NCBI GenBank assembly: GCA_004352715.1
Contig: SCFE01000102.1
Span: 1,583,332-1,647,331 of the forward strand
Direction of reading: 5' to 3'
Source: Hofstenia miamia
Lineage: Eukaryota > Xenacoelomorpha > Acoela
DNA length: 64,000 nt
Numbering within the stretch: position 1 is the first letter of the stretch; every line of letters begins with the position of its first letter. The translations under genes were made by a program, and so were the position numbers. Positions 24,399-37,075 of this stretch are shown piece after piece. Below the pieces are notes generated by a model. That model was not told the DNA's origin. It worked only from the letters and a program-made list of their open reading frames with translations, and made no database searches.

Positions 24399-26618
24399 GG
24401 GAACCGAAAGGGCTATGCCTGAATCGTCCTAGAGAGTAACCTCCTCGTGGTGGTTCCTGGAGAAGCGGAGACGCTGAGCAAATACTTGATGGGCGCGTCG
24501 CTTTGCGGAGTCCCGAACCTAGAGTGGACGTTAAACAATAGGGTATAAGAAGGTGCAACCATGTGTGCTTTGCACATATGGGGGCGGTGATGATGATTTG
24601 AGACTGTCTGTTCTGTGGAGCAGACGGCGACGTCTATGCCCAGAGCCGTAGAGTGCGTCTACGAGGGCAGTTATACAGAGGATTTTCCTCTGTCTCTGGC
24701 CTCTAGATAGGCCTAGGCCAGCATTNNNNNNNNNNNNNNNNNNNNNNNNNNNNNNNNNNNNNNNNNNNNNNNNNNNNNNNNNNNNNNNNNNNNNNNNNNN
24801 NNNNNNNNNNNNNNNNNNNNNNNNNNNNNNNNNNNNNNNNNNNNNNNNNNNNNNNNNNNNNNNNNNNNNNNNNNNNNNNNNNNNNNNNNNNNNNNNNNNN
24901 NNNNNNNNNNNNNNNNNNNNNNNNNNNNNNNNNNNNNNNNNNNNNNNNNNNNNNNNNNNNNNNNNNNNNNNNNNNNNNNNNNNNNNNNNNNNNNNNNNNN
25001 NNNNNNNNNNNNNNNNNNNNNNNNNNNNNNNNNNNNNNNNNNNNNNNNNNNNNNNNNNNNNNNNNNNNNNNNNNNNNNNNNNNNNNNNNNNNNNNNNNNN
25101 NNNNNNNNNNNNNNNNNNNNNNNNNNNNNNNNNNNNNNNNNNNNNNNNNNNNNNNNNNNNNNNNNNNNNNNNNNNNNNNNNNNNNNNNNNNNNNNNNNNN
25201 NNNNNNNNNNNNNNNNNNNNNNNNNNNNNNNNNNNNNNNNNNNNNNNNNNNNNNNNNNNNNNNNNNNNNNNNNNNNNNNNNNNNNNNNNNNNNNNNNNNN
25301 NNNNNNNNNNNNNNNNNNNNNNNNNNNNNNNNNNNNNNNNNNNNNNNNNNNNNNNNNNNNNNNNNNNNNNNNNNNNNNNNNNNNNNNNNNNNNNNNNNNN
25401 NNNNNNNNNNNNNNNNNNNNNNNNNNNNNNNNNNNNNNNNNNNNNNNNNNNNNNNNNNNNNNNNNNNNNNNNNNNNNNNNNNNNNNNNNNNNNNNNNNNN
25501 NNNNNNNNNNNNNNNNNNNNNNNNNNNNNNNNNNNNNNNNNNNNNNNNNNNNNNNNNNNNNNNNNNNNNNNNNNNNNNNNNNNNNNNNNNNNNNNNNNNN
25601 NNNNNNNNNNNNNNNNNNNNNNNNNNNNNNNNNNNNNNNNNNNNNNNNNNNNNNNNNNNNNNNNNNNNNNNNNNNNNNNNNNNNNNNNNNNNNNNNNNNN
25701 NNNNNNNNNNNNNNNNNNNNNNNNNATAATGGGGGAACCGAACGGGCTATGCCTGAATCGTCCTAGAGAGTAACCTCCTCGTGGTGGTTCCTGGAGAAGC
25801 GGAGACGCTGAGCCAATACTTGATGGGCGCGTCGCTTTGCGGAGTCCCGAACCTAGAGTGGACGTTAAACAATAGGGTATAAGAAGGTGCAACCATGTGT
25901 GCTTTGCACATATGGGGGCGGTGATGATGATGTGAGACTGTCTGTTCTGTGGAGCAGACGGCGACGTCTATGCCCAGAGCCGTAGAGTGCGTCTACGAGG
26001 GCAGTTATACAGAGGATTTTCCTCTGTCTCTGGCCTCTAGATAGGCCTAGGCCAGCATTTGCTGGGCCTTACCTATGAGGGAGCTTTGCTTTGTCATGGG
26101 TTTTAGTTATGATCCGACATTCTAAGTTACGGAGATTTTAGGACGTCACTTGGTGCTTTGCACTCAAGTGTAACAAATATCTCCAAAATAATCAGGATCT
26201 TTATAACAGGCAGACGGTAGNACCTATGAGGGAGCTTTGCTTTGTCATGGGTTTTAGTTATGATCCGACATTCTAAGTTACGGAGATTTTAGGACGTCAC
26301 TTGGTGCTTTGCACTACAAGTGTATAAATATCTCCTAAATAATCAGGATCTCTATAACAGGCAGACGGTAGGTGCTCACGAGTTACCTCAGTTAGTAGCC
26401 TTGGTTGGCGAAAGCTGTAGAGAGGCGCAACCCTCTCATGAAGCTCGGCCTTCGGCTTCACTCTCTGCTGATCAGACTCAACACAGATCAGCACTCTGCG
26501 TGCCAGGGGTCGCCAGAGGACAAGCATGATTAAGCCGGCTAGCACACTTCTAGGGGAAGTGCCAGAGCTGATCTGTTGCCACCCACTCTTCAGTCCGTTG
26601 ACTGGTAGAGTAACCCCG
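24399..26618. mobile_element. GC-rich hairpin-array element, unclassified
   Basis: A GC-rich, non-coding block in AT-rich surroundings, starting GGGAACCG and flanked by the 11-bp repeat ACTAACCAAAT. Its first 327 bases recur after the 1000-N gap at about 25731-26065 with about three differences. Bases 26066-26220 recur after a lone N (26221) with a few differences. The non-redundant length is about 725 bases. It is a chain of hairpins: 25893-25915 (10 bp, TTT loop), 25938-25961 (10 bp), 25981-25997, 26009-26027 (8 bp, TTT loop), 26032-26047, 26049-26069, 26072-26100, 26147-26170 (10 bp, TTT loop), 26420-26437, 26439-26460, 26466-26493 (8 bp), 26545-26561 and 26591-26604. It has no long ORF with motifs and no clear pol III box pair. 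Confidence 0.65.
24726..25725. other. Gap of exactly 1000 N
   Basis: Placeholder gap inside the hairpin-array element, with near-identical sequence on both sides. Confidence 0.95.
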
Positions 26619-26629
26619 ACTAACCAAAT
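26619..26629. repeat. 11-bp direct repeat, right
   Basis: ACTAACCAAAT, the same as 24388-24398. It marks the right border of the GC-rich element. Confidence 0.7.
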
Positions 26630-29600
26630 AGGATTATCATTTTGATTTGGTTTCTAAGTGCCTGTCCGACATTGTGGAAGTGCTTGTACTAACTGCGAAT
26701 GAATGAACAAAATCACTGAATGTGCCATTTACCCTTGTGCCATTTACCATTAATGAACTTCCCGTAATTTATGCAATTTTCCAGTTAGTCTCATGGATGA
26801 AATGAATATATTAAGACATTTTTATCTTATTAATTAATATGACCTAAACTATGAGATTAATGGAATAGAATAAAATTTATAATCATGATTATTGCATTAA
26901 AAGGAACAAGATTGAATTCAGAGAATGCAAAGGCCTTTGCCAAGTATGTTTCATTACAGTGTCTGTCATATTGTTAGGCAGTTAAGAAAGCAATATGTAA
27001 GCATAACAAAAATCTATTCCTAGCGAAAATATAATCTTATTCAAATGAAATTAGCAAAGCGAACACATTTTTCTCCTCAGATGTACTGATGAATATAACT
27101 TTGAAATTTCCTTGCTAGTTATTTAGAAAAATTGTTTTTCCACATCCATGTAAACAAGTGTGTCAGTAATTTTAAAAGTACATTAAGCACTAAAACGCAT
27201 CTTTAAAGTCTTTGCAAGTCGTTGATTTCTTTAAATGTGCTTTTTAGATGTGCATTCTAACATTATAACGCAATATTTTAGGATATGACATTATGATTTT
27301 CTATTGAAGACCTTATATTAAAACTTAATATCATTGTAAACAGTCTATTGTTATGTTAAATAAATGCCATGTTACTATTAAAATTTAAGTATCCTTTCAT
27401 GAAAAAATTCAAATTTGTTTCCATTTTTCAATATTCACAAGAATTACTTTACTAAACATTAATGCGGCTTAAAACACTGCTGTTTGCAAGTGCTTATAGT
27501 TATTAAAAAGGTGCCTGCATATTTCGCATTTAAGTTATTAACGCAATAGTCAACGTGGGCAAAGTCCCAAAAAACATCAAAAATATTCAATGCAGTTTCA
27601 GAATCTTCCACATATAATAAGGATATTCAGGTTCAAGTCAATTTGAGAGCTGGGTCATTCCAGAATTTCCATGATTTCCCGAGAATAATTGATATGGGCT
27701 AAAGAGTGATATTTTGATGATACACAAAGCTATTGTGCATGTTTAAAGATACATATAGTGAAGTCTCAATTTCAATTTTTCTGATATGTCTACTTAAGTT
27801 TTACAAAAAACAGTTATTCACCCAAGATCTTCAGGTTGTTTCAGGTATTTTTTGGACAATAGCAAGTGCACCTTTCTTTTAACATGTGTTAAAATTGGTT
27901 TCATTCTTATCAATATTATGCTAATAATGTCCAAAAGATCTATAGAACAAATGAACTTGAGTTTCAGCACAGTTATACAAAGACAAAAACTCAAGATTGT
28001 GCGTAATTTTGCTGATATCTTAAGCCATCGTTCTCAATGTGATTAAGCCACCATATACAGCCACTCGATGCATAGGGTTTTTGTAATCGTCCAAATGAAC
28101 TTTTTGTCACACTAGTAAATCTATAAATTTCCTTCTGAGTCATGCTTACCCAGAATATATTTGATCATAAATTACCTCAAATTTTTTGGAATTTGTTTGA
28201 TAAAAGCAAACCAACAGTTTCACAGAAATCAATCAAATTTGGATCTAGCTTCAAATGTCAAAATGGATGGAACATTTAGAACTTTTATATTTCTCAAACT
28301 TTTTAATGTATTGAATGAAAAATTTTACAAAATAATACACTATTGCATTCAAATAAAAGTTGGAAACTGTAAATCATAACTTCCATACAAATTAACACAC
28401 AGGTTGCTAAAATGCTATTATGAATTAATGACTGCTAAGAAAACAATCTGCAAGTTAGCCTGTAGATCAAAAAATTTAGTTATCTTTATTGAGGACAAGT
28501 GCAAGGAGGACTCAATCCTATTGACCCAGGGAGAAACTATTTCCTCCTTCATTAAACTTTTGATAATTTCTCAAAAGTTTTGGAGCTTCCTTAATGAGGC
28601 TTTTATTAGGATTCCTAACTAAATAAATTATTTTTCTAAAATGTGCTAACTTTATGTTTCAAAAAATTCGAATTTTTAAGGTTTGATTACATCATCATAA
28701 ATACAGGTGGTATCACATTTCTGAGCATTCTAATTTGATGGTGCTGATATTAAGATGCAAAGTTTGGTTTAATATTATAATCCAATCAAAAGATAGAAAG
28801 ACAGGGAGGTCAATCTTCCTTGTTCAGACCTTAATAACCGAAAACAGCCAAGGTCAAATGGGGTTACGACCCCATTGCTTTATCATTGTAGATATTCCAT
28901 GTTTATCGCATTTTGGGAATTATCTTCTCATTGATAAAAGGAATAATTGGAGAGATATAGCTGAAATACACCCTTCACTTGCTTGTAAATTGCAAAAAAT
29001 TTAAAACGGTTTATGGATTTTTGAAAATAATTAAGAATAATCCTCTCCATATCTAATGTTCAGGTAAACTAAAATAGAATGACCCAATTATTATATACTT
29101 CAATGCTTATTTGTTCATATTAGTGATGAATTTTTAGTTGTATTTTGTTGGTTGCTTGTCAGGGAATCTATTTTTCTTTTATGCACTCTTTTCTGATTAA
29201 ATCACATAAATTGTGCCAAGCCTTAATGATTCTTGATGATTCAGGTGACATGAGCCTAAAATATTATGTTGGTTAAATATCTTTCAAGAAAGTTGACAGT
29301 GAATCAAATGTATCATTATTAGAAAGGTCAAATTTTTCATACATCCAAAAATTATGAATGTTAGAATGGGTGAAAAACATAGGAAGAATATTATTGTTAG
29401 TATAAAATACACAATAACCAAAAATTTACCAATATCTCAGTATATTGGATTTTTTTAGAAATCTCTGAATTAATATTTTAATACTGAGCTTGATTCATAA
29501 ATTAATGAATGAATATTGACATGTTCATTTGTTAGATTATTTCCTACTTAATTTTTGAATATGCCAGTTGCCACTACTAGAAGATCAGCATTCTACATGG

Positions 29601-30280
29601 TTACCCGACTTTGAACATGTTATCCTTTTATTTTTTGATTAAGTATAGTACTATAACTTACTGAAACTTATTCTAAAGAAAGACAAACAACATATTTAAT
29701 GTTTCTATTAAAATATTTTCTACCAAAATACCATATGAAAAAAAATTGTTTGCTACTTTGTAATTTCTAACTAAATGAATCACCAATCCGTCGCATCTAC
29801 CCTCGCATATTTTGCAAAAATTAAAAATTTCCTTTTACTAAAATTAAAGATTGTTAAGAGTGTTTTTTTGGAACCCTGTTTTAGTAAAGGCATAAATAAT
29901 ATTTTTCCAATAAAAAAGTAGAACAATTGAATTTATGAGAAACTTTATGAGAAACAATAAAATTTTTTAAAAAAATATTCCCTGCTTAAGAGATGAAACA
30001 AAAAATTATTTTATAATTTTGGCCGGGAAATGGCCAAAATTTTCAAACGGCTCCAGGCCAGGAAATTGCCGGTTCCGAACGGTTCCATCTCTGGTTGTAT
30101 CGTCTTAGGAGAAATCGACAACCCGGAATCTAAATCCTATATTCAACACTGGACTGACCCAACGTGAGGCTCAATTGGCGATTTCCCAATTTAATAATTA
30201 TAATATCGAATATAATTTATTTAATGCATACATTTCTTAACTCAATCAAGTTGATTGAATAGGTTGATATTACAGAATAT
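26630..30280. other. No gene recognised
   Basis: AT-rich sequence. Four plus-strand frames of 64-89 codons (27852-29004) were read and have no domain, repeat or splice pattern I can support. Confidence 0.45.
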
Positions 30281-31017
30281 TTACAAGTTTGTTCTTCTAA
30301 TTAAGAAGAGGTAGATAACAATAGAGTCCATTATCAATTCAAAACAAGCATGCGAGGCCCAAAAATTCGGATGGTATGCATAGATAGTGAACCCACTATA
30401 ATACAAAATGCTCACTGTATGAAAAACTTCTGCGAATGTTCTAAACATATTGCAAACAAGAATAATAGAAAACGTTTGTATCAATCTCGCTTGCAAGGTG
30501 TCATGAAAACTGGCTTTCAATTCTCTTTTACCAAATATAATTAAAATACATGCTATAAGAACTTTGACTATACATGTGATAACAATTAGAATCTTTGCAA
30601 CACTTTCGTCAACTACAGTAAGAATGTACCAGGAGGAAATTACATTTTGCAGCAAAGCAACAACAGCGGCCAAAACTACAATTAGCAACCAATTTTTTAT
30701 TGTGCTATATTGATGAAAACTCAACCTCTTCGGAACATCGGTTATGAGAAAAGCATAGATGAGTAAGCAATAGCTGCTTGGCAACGTCCTAGATCCTATG
30801 GCAACCACCACAACAAGCACTGTGAGAACATGAAAATGGAAAACCACATTATAATATATCCAAATGCATATGTTATATATTTCTAAACAAATAAGCAACT
30901 GCATAAATGAACTATATAAGTGATCTTTAGATTTTAAAGATTGAAGTTTGACAATTGTGAAAACAGCAATGCCAAGTGTAAGAACATTGTTTAATTGGTA
31001 GTATCTATTGGCAGCAT
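30281..31017 (-). CDS. Seven-transmembrane receptor, 3' exon
   Basis: An intact frame of 245 codons on the minus strand ends at 30281. It is preceded by an intron-like acceptor (CTGTCGTTTAG, AG at 31018-31019), so the exon starts at 31017 in the middle of a codon. Up to seven hydrophobic helices can be traced: NVLTLGIAVFTIV, MQLLICLEIYNICIW, HVLTVLVVVVAIGS, WLLIVVLAAVVALL, ILIVITCIVKVLIACILII, a helix with FSIILVCNMFRTFAEV, and ELIMDSIVIYLFLI. A Lys-rich loop RELKASFHD lies before helix 6. There is no canonical DRY or NPxxY, so it is a divergent, possibly chemosensory, receptor. Ligand and family are not assignable. The 5' exon would lie at higher coordinates, past the lone-N join at 31104. 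Confidence 0.6.
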
Positions 31018-31121
31018 CTAAACGACAGTTTAAATTTATGTAAAAGTGAATATAAATTTATATTTATCTTAATTCTATCTTTATTATATAATAACTTGTG
31101 ATGNTTCACTGTACCAGAAAT

Positions 31122-31244
31122 CGAACATTGTTTAATTGGTAGTATCTATTGGCAGCATCTAAATGACAGTTTAAATTTATGTAAAAGTGAATATAAATTT
31201 ATATTTATCTTAATTCTATCTTTATTATATAATAACTTGTGATG
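31122..31244. repeat. Duplicate of receptor exon/intron boundary
   Basis: Nearly identical to 30983-31103 (one visible difference, AAACGAC against AAATGAC), placed just after the lone N at 31104. It is best explained as overlapping contig or haplotype ends joined side by side. Confidence 0.75.
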
Positions 31245-34192
31245 AGTTCACCCCTCTTCAGATCTGTCCAGACCTGACCTGCTTATCGACATCAACTTTG
31301 ACCTGGTTTAAACCTGTTTAATCGGGATGTTCATATAGGAAGGGGTCTTATAAAAGTACCATCATCCTCTTCTCGAAATACATTTTTTTACATTTTACTT
31401 GAGTGGAAACAACATAAACTATATATATTTAATGTTCAATATTAAGAGAAAATAAGAAAAATAACTAAGGGGGCAATAAAAACAGAGGTAATTTACTTCA
31501 ATATTTTATTGTCAAGTATGCAACTTGGAAAGCCTTCACTAATGTCCAAAATTGGACTTTTTTTTGCGATTTCACAATATGAAAAAAATCCGATTTCTTT
31601 AATTAATTCATAGTATGCAAACCTAATTATGAGTACACTAAATTCGATCTGAATTTGTACTGCTTCAGTATTTAATTGAGAAATCTGCAATCTGTAAATT
31701 TACAAACTTAGACTTTATATGCCAAGCAATTTGCTATATCCAAAATGTTATTTAGAAGTATGTGTATTAATAAATATCAATATCCTAATCAAGTTTCTGA
31801 TAATTTATAATAACCATGTGCTTACTCGTTCATATATTTACACATAATACAAAATATGCCATACCTATTAAGAACTGCTTACTCATGCAACAATTTAAGA
31901 TTTGAACAACGTACTTTTATATGCATAGAAAATGTAAAATTAAGATATTGGAAAAGCTCATTTTGGTAAATTTTGTTTAACGAACCACCATAATTTTGGT
32001 TTCTGCTTATATATAATGGAATAGATTCCATCAGAACAATTTACATGATGCTTTGCGTTATTGAAAAGTTAAGCTGCAAGAATAATATAAAAGTGACTTT
32101 GAAAAAAGTTCACACCCTGTTCTGCCATGAAGCCAAAAATATTGGTTATAAAAGAAAACCAGTTTCCTTAAGATAATATATTTTTACGGAGGAATCCTTG
32201 ACAACGAAAACTTATAAAAAGAGGCACTTGAGCACACACATAAGGAATCTATCTGAATTTCCTCATTATATTGCACTTTCAGATGTCATTTTGCGTGAAT
32301 AATCAGCCATTTCGAACTTCAGCCCTATTGGATAGAGATTATTATATGTTCATGGTAAAATTGAACTCTCAAACCTATTACAACGGCAATATAATGATTA
32401 TTCTTTATTAATAACAGAATTGCAAATTTTCACTATTTTCGACTCCATTTAGGAAAATGGCTAGGTCCAAAATACATTTTTGGGCAAAATTTGTATCAGT
32501 TTCATATTTTCACAAAATTTGGTCTTAGAAAGCGTCAGACGATTTTACCATTTAAAATATACAATATTTCCCCAATTCTCCTGAAATTTGGTATTGTCAA
32601 AGGAATTTAACAAGCATGTGAAAACTGTATTTCGAATAATGAAAATAAAAAATTAAAAATATATTTACAAATACCAAAATGAATACCTGCCAATGAACAA
32701 GAAAATGAACAGTAAAAGCAATCAAAATTGAAACTCAGATGATACGCTCATGCTGTACCTGTTTTGACTTGATAAAGTAAAATAAACAAAACTAATGTAA
32801 ACAAAGTAAAATAGCAATTACTCAAGTAAAAATTTATATAACACTTACAACAGAATTGAAAATCATAACTGATTTTAGATCACTGAACTGGACTACAATG
32901 CTTAGGAATGAAAAGTTTTTTCCTGACATAAATACATTGTAATAACAATAAGATTTACAAAATGATTAAAAATAGTGGGATTGTGACAAGATAAGTAAAA
33001 TATTTTAATAGCGTATATCTTTATTAAATGAATGTGGAAACAGGTGGTTGTTGAGAAAAAATCGTGCAATAATACCTTGTATTGCAATTATTTAGTTTAA
33101 GCAAACTTATTTTTTATGTAATAAGTGCTTTGCGCTAAATTTAATCATGGTAACTCTAACTAATGGTATTTATCAGTAAGTTGAACTAATGGTATCAGTA
33201 CGTTACACTTGTGGAATTGAGTTAGGATGTGGAGAAAGGTTGTAAGTCGCACATTTTACAAATCTACAAATCTAAGCTAAGTGAAATTATTGTTAAAAAG
33301 AGAAATTTTATGCTAAATATGTTATACATTTTTAACTTGCCTTACAAAGTACTCAATTTTTGAATTGTTTTTGCTATAATATATAAAAGTTAACTTAAAT
33401 GTGACCTAAAAAATTATCGAATTTCTCTAAAAAATTGAATCAGTATGGATTAAGTTTCTTAACATCAAATTTATTTGCCTTCTGTGAATTGAAAAACTAT
33501 ATCAGTGAAATATATTTTAAATAATGAAACTAGAACATTTACAATAATTCAGTTCTACATATAAAACTCATGTAAGAAGAAATTTTCAGAAATTTCAGAA
33601 ACTAAATTGATTTGTTTAAACATAAGTGTTGTGTGATAATTCAACTGGCAAGTTCATTAAATGCTTTACAACAAAGTGAAATACGCGATTTAAACAAGAA
33701 GTCTTATTCAGAAATAAATCATGGCAGATGGTTTTATAGATTAATATGTTCTGGTTTAAAACGTGTTTGAAATAGACAATTTCAATTTTGTATTGAAAAA
33801 TTGACGTTGGTAATAAAGGTTTTGAAAATCCTGGCAAGTTCTTTAAGAAATGAATGACATAATATACAATTGTGAAATGTCAGACAATACCTTCCTGACA
33901 GGGATTGATCATAAATGCTTTATTAGATGATAAAGAAATGTCAAAATTATTTAATTTTCTCACTAATGCGTTAACATAGCAAATTTCATATGTGTGAAAT
34001 TGAAAATAATATTTCTCAAATTATTAAATAAACCTAATTTCTTCCTATGATACTTAACATGCATCTCATTGCTTTTCTCCAAAATATAAATAAACTTAAT
34101 CATAATTTGATTTTAGAAAAATATTTTGTGAGTTCAATCATTTATATAGCAATATTTTCAGTTTTATCAATATTTAAAATACTAATGTACCT

Positions 34193-34233
<41 letters not shown>

Positions 34234-35486
34234 CATACATACATTGTTATAATGAATAACAAATTGTAAGATATTTTTTAATACATAAGATCTTCCCCTA
34301 TTCGAATCAAGTTTCATAGCAGATCTCCTTATAAATAATAATATTGCCTTAGTTATATGAAAACAAATTGTTTACATTGTAATTTTTGCTGCATCCATTA
34401 TTCCGCAACAATTATGTTCATTTAACTGCTTATACTGTGCACATAGCTTCAATACTTTGTGAGCAATAGTTAGACAGTTTTTTATCAACTTCAAAATGGG
34501 ACTTTTCAAATGGATTATATGTATTTGCTATTAACCCATTTGGATAAAGACATTAGAAGAAGAAAATCACATATGTTTTTTTAATCAACCAAAAAAGTGC
34601 ATTTTCGTCCAAGGGAATTAACGTATTTTAGGTTTGGCATAACTCTATTAACAATATAGTGCAAATATACTAGAAGAAAAAAAGTTAAATCACATGTAGG
34701 TTTCTCATGGAGAGATTGAACCATGGTAATTGTGTGAAAATTAAAATTTTTAAAGTGCTATTCACAATATTGCGCGTACACATTTCAAAGAAACAATTAA
34801 GAATTTCGCGTATGTTATTGTTCAATAGATTAGAGCATGGTAAGTATTTGAATTTTTTTCATTCAAAGTCGTCTTTAGAATGCGTGTTTGTTGGATGAGA
34901 AATGCTTGTTCAAAGTTGCTAATGTAAGAATTCAACTATGCAAAAGTGATATAAAACAGATATCACTATTTAAAATTTTCTGTATCAAATTCTGACTGAC
35001 ATGGTGCAGAGAGCCACCAATGAATCCGGTCATTCTAAGTTCACTTTTATTACTTATTTCAAGTTCCAAAATCAACCATTTAAACTTCTTTCCAATTCAT
35101 TTTTCTATTTTTTATATCCTGAATTATCTCTATTCTTTTTCAAACTTTCATTCCTTCATTCAAATTTTTACTATTAGCAGCTATTATTGAGATATTTGAT
35201 CTAAGGAACGTCCAAACACATAATTACATTTATTATTTGTTCTTTTTTTAGGGCCACATGGATCCTTCAATTTTGTTTTTTACATACGGGCGCTAAGTAC
35301 TATGGGTTTTATACTGAGCGCAAGTGATCAACGATTTTCCCCATACATAGTGGCTGTGAGCAGTTTAGCTGGTTACTGTCAAAAAATCACAAATTGAGTA
35401 TACATGATAGCCTTAGGGCTCATTTAATAGCCTCAGACTAAATTTGGGCTCAAGGGGAGCAATTCTGAAAAATATATAAAAGATAA
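31245..35486. other. No gene recognised
   Basis: AT-rich sequence with short unmotivated frames only. It holds a (TA)n(TACA)n microsatellite at 34199-34250. Confidence 0.45.
34199..34250. repeat. (TA)n(TACA)n microsatellite
   Basis: A pure TA run followed by CATA/TACA tetramers. Confidence 0.95.
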
Positions 35487-35765
35487 AAAATGTAAGAAAT
35501 TGTAGGAAAAATTGGATTTGTTGCCCCTTTCAACAATTATAAATGTGTTTTTCAATTAATTCTTCTATTTTCATTAAATTGGGCGTTTTGCAATATCTGA
35601 TATTATTTTCAAGTCGATATTAGCAGTTTTTCCTAGTAAAAATAAGGTCTGGCTCCGACAATGTCAAAAATGCTGATTTCAGCCGGAATATGTTCGATTT
35701 TGGCTAGATTTTTTTATCAGTGGCAGCAAGCTACATGCTTAAGCCATTTCTAATAGCAAAATTTC
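35487..35765 (-). repeat. Dispersed repeat, copy B (inverted)
   Basis: The reverse complement of this segment aligns along its whole length with 2611-2876. It shares ACATATTCCG, TTTTTACTAG, AAAAACTGCTAA, ATCAGATATT and TTTAATGAAAAT, with many scattered substitutions. It is an old interspersed repeat. Confidence 0.75.
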
Positions 35766-36894
35766 ACAAAAACCATTTTAGGCCTATTGTATAGGTATTA
35801 GGGGAAAGAGGTATCAACCCTTAATTGAAGCGTTGCGACATTTTCTGTTTCTTTGTTTGAATGACTTTTAATGTTACAATTAACCTTGTTTCTGAGACTT
35901 GGTTATTGTCTGCCTCAAAAAGCATATTGAAATTGCAATTTCTGTGGGTTTTATAATCAATTCTGAAGTCACTTCACAAAACGTGGTAGAAAGGCATTCT
36001 AAAATTATCAGAATTAGCTCAAACTTGAACCGTTTGATGCAATCATATAACTGCACTATTGGTTTAAAAAAGGAACTTGATCCGAAAAAAAATGTAAAAT
36101 GAAACGTGCTAATATATATATATATATATATNNNNNNNNNNNNNNNNNNNNNNNNATATTCCCAACAATAATTTAACAGACAATTTGGACATATGAAAAA
36201 ATTAATTAACAATCTCCAAAGCTGGCATTTTTCTTTCCATTATCTCAAACTCAAGTGAGTTTTGTCCCACTCGTGCTCTTTGGGAACATATTTTAGAAAA
36301 ACTTTGTCCCATACCCCCGCACCAGCTCCGCTCAGCCCAACCAATTCATTGACCCACAACAATTTCATCTTTGGAAACGCAAGTGGAAGAATACATCTCG
36401 ATGCAAACTTTCAAGGTTTATTGTCCTTAGACAGAAGATGTGAAATTCCTTGTGGAATAAGGTTCTTTCCGTAAATGTTTTCTTTACAATTATTTTGCTA
36501 TCATTAAAAATGCGAAATTTATTTTTTAGTTTTCGGTTATAACAAATTTTAATTTAACTAAATTCTATGTAGTTACAAAGTGTGATCCAGGTGAGATAAA
36601 TTTCTATCTACGCCAGTGCACATAGTAGCAGAACAGTGCAGTCCCCATTGATTAGAGGCATATAGCAGACTTTTAATCAAAAAATCTAAAAAAATTATTA
36701 ATTGCGATATATAGATTAATTATCATACTTTTGCATGAGACATACAGCAGAGGTTTTTTGTAGGAGCAACGTTTTTCTTCTTTAAAGTATGAATCTAAAC
36801 AGATATAAATATACATATAACAAAATTGTTTATACCGTTTTTTGACATAGCAAAGACTTGAATTAGCTTGTATGTTGCTTCATAAAGCAACTTA
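35766..36894. other. No gene recognised; small TA gap
   Basis: AT-rich sequence with a (TA)n run and a 24-N gap (36132-36155). The frames at 35880-36212 and 35899-36102 are antisense to each other and have no motif. Confidence 0.45.
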
Positions 36895-37075
36895 AATTTC
36901 TTTTCCAAAATTTTTCCGTGTTTGTGACTTACATTTCTTTTTCGACGTTTTTTCATGTTTGTGACTTACATTTCTTTTCCAGAATTTTTTTACTTTTGTG
37001 ACTTACATTTCTTTTCCAAATTTTTTTACATTTGTGACTTACATTTCTTTTTTTGACGTTTTTCCTTTCCTTGAC
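36895..37075. repeat. Minisatellite, about 35-bp unit
   Basis: Four to five imperfect copies of a unit around TTTGTGACTTACATTTCTTT, separated by variable CCAAATTTTTTT or CGACGTTTTT stretches. Confidence 0.85.

Noticed and set aside
26297-26545. 82-codon minus frame inside the GC-rich element
   Set aside because: It is open, but built from hairpin arms and without a recognisable motif. It is more likely a by-product of GC content.
24399-26618. Ribosomal RNA, tRNA cluster or CRISPR-like origin of the GC-rich hairpin block
   Set aside because: No rRNA core sequence or tRNA cloverleaf with matching boxes was found. The hairpins differ from each other and have no regular spacer pattern.
27852-29004. 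Four plus-strand frames as exons of one gene
   Set aside because: No consistent splice sites, no domain, and no similarity among or beyond them that I can see.
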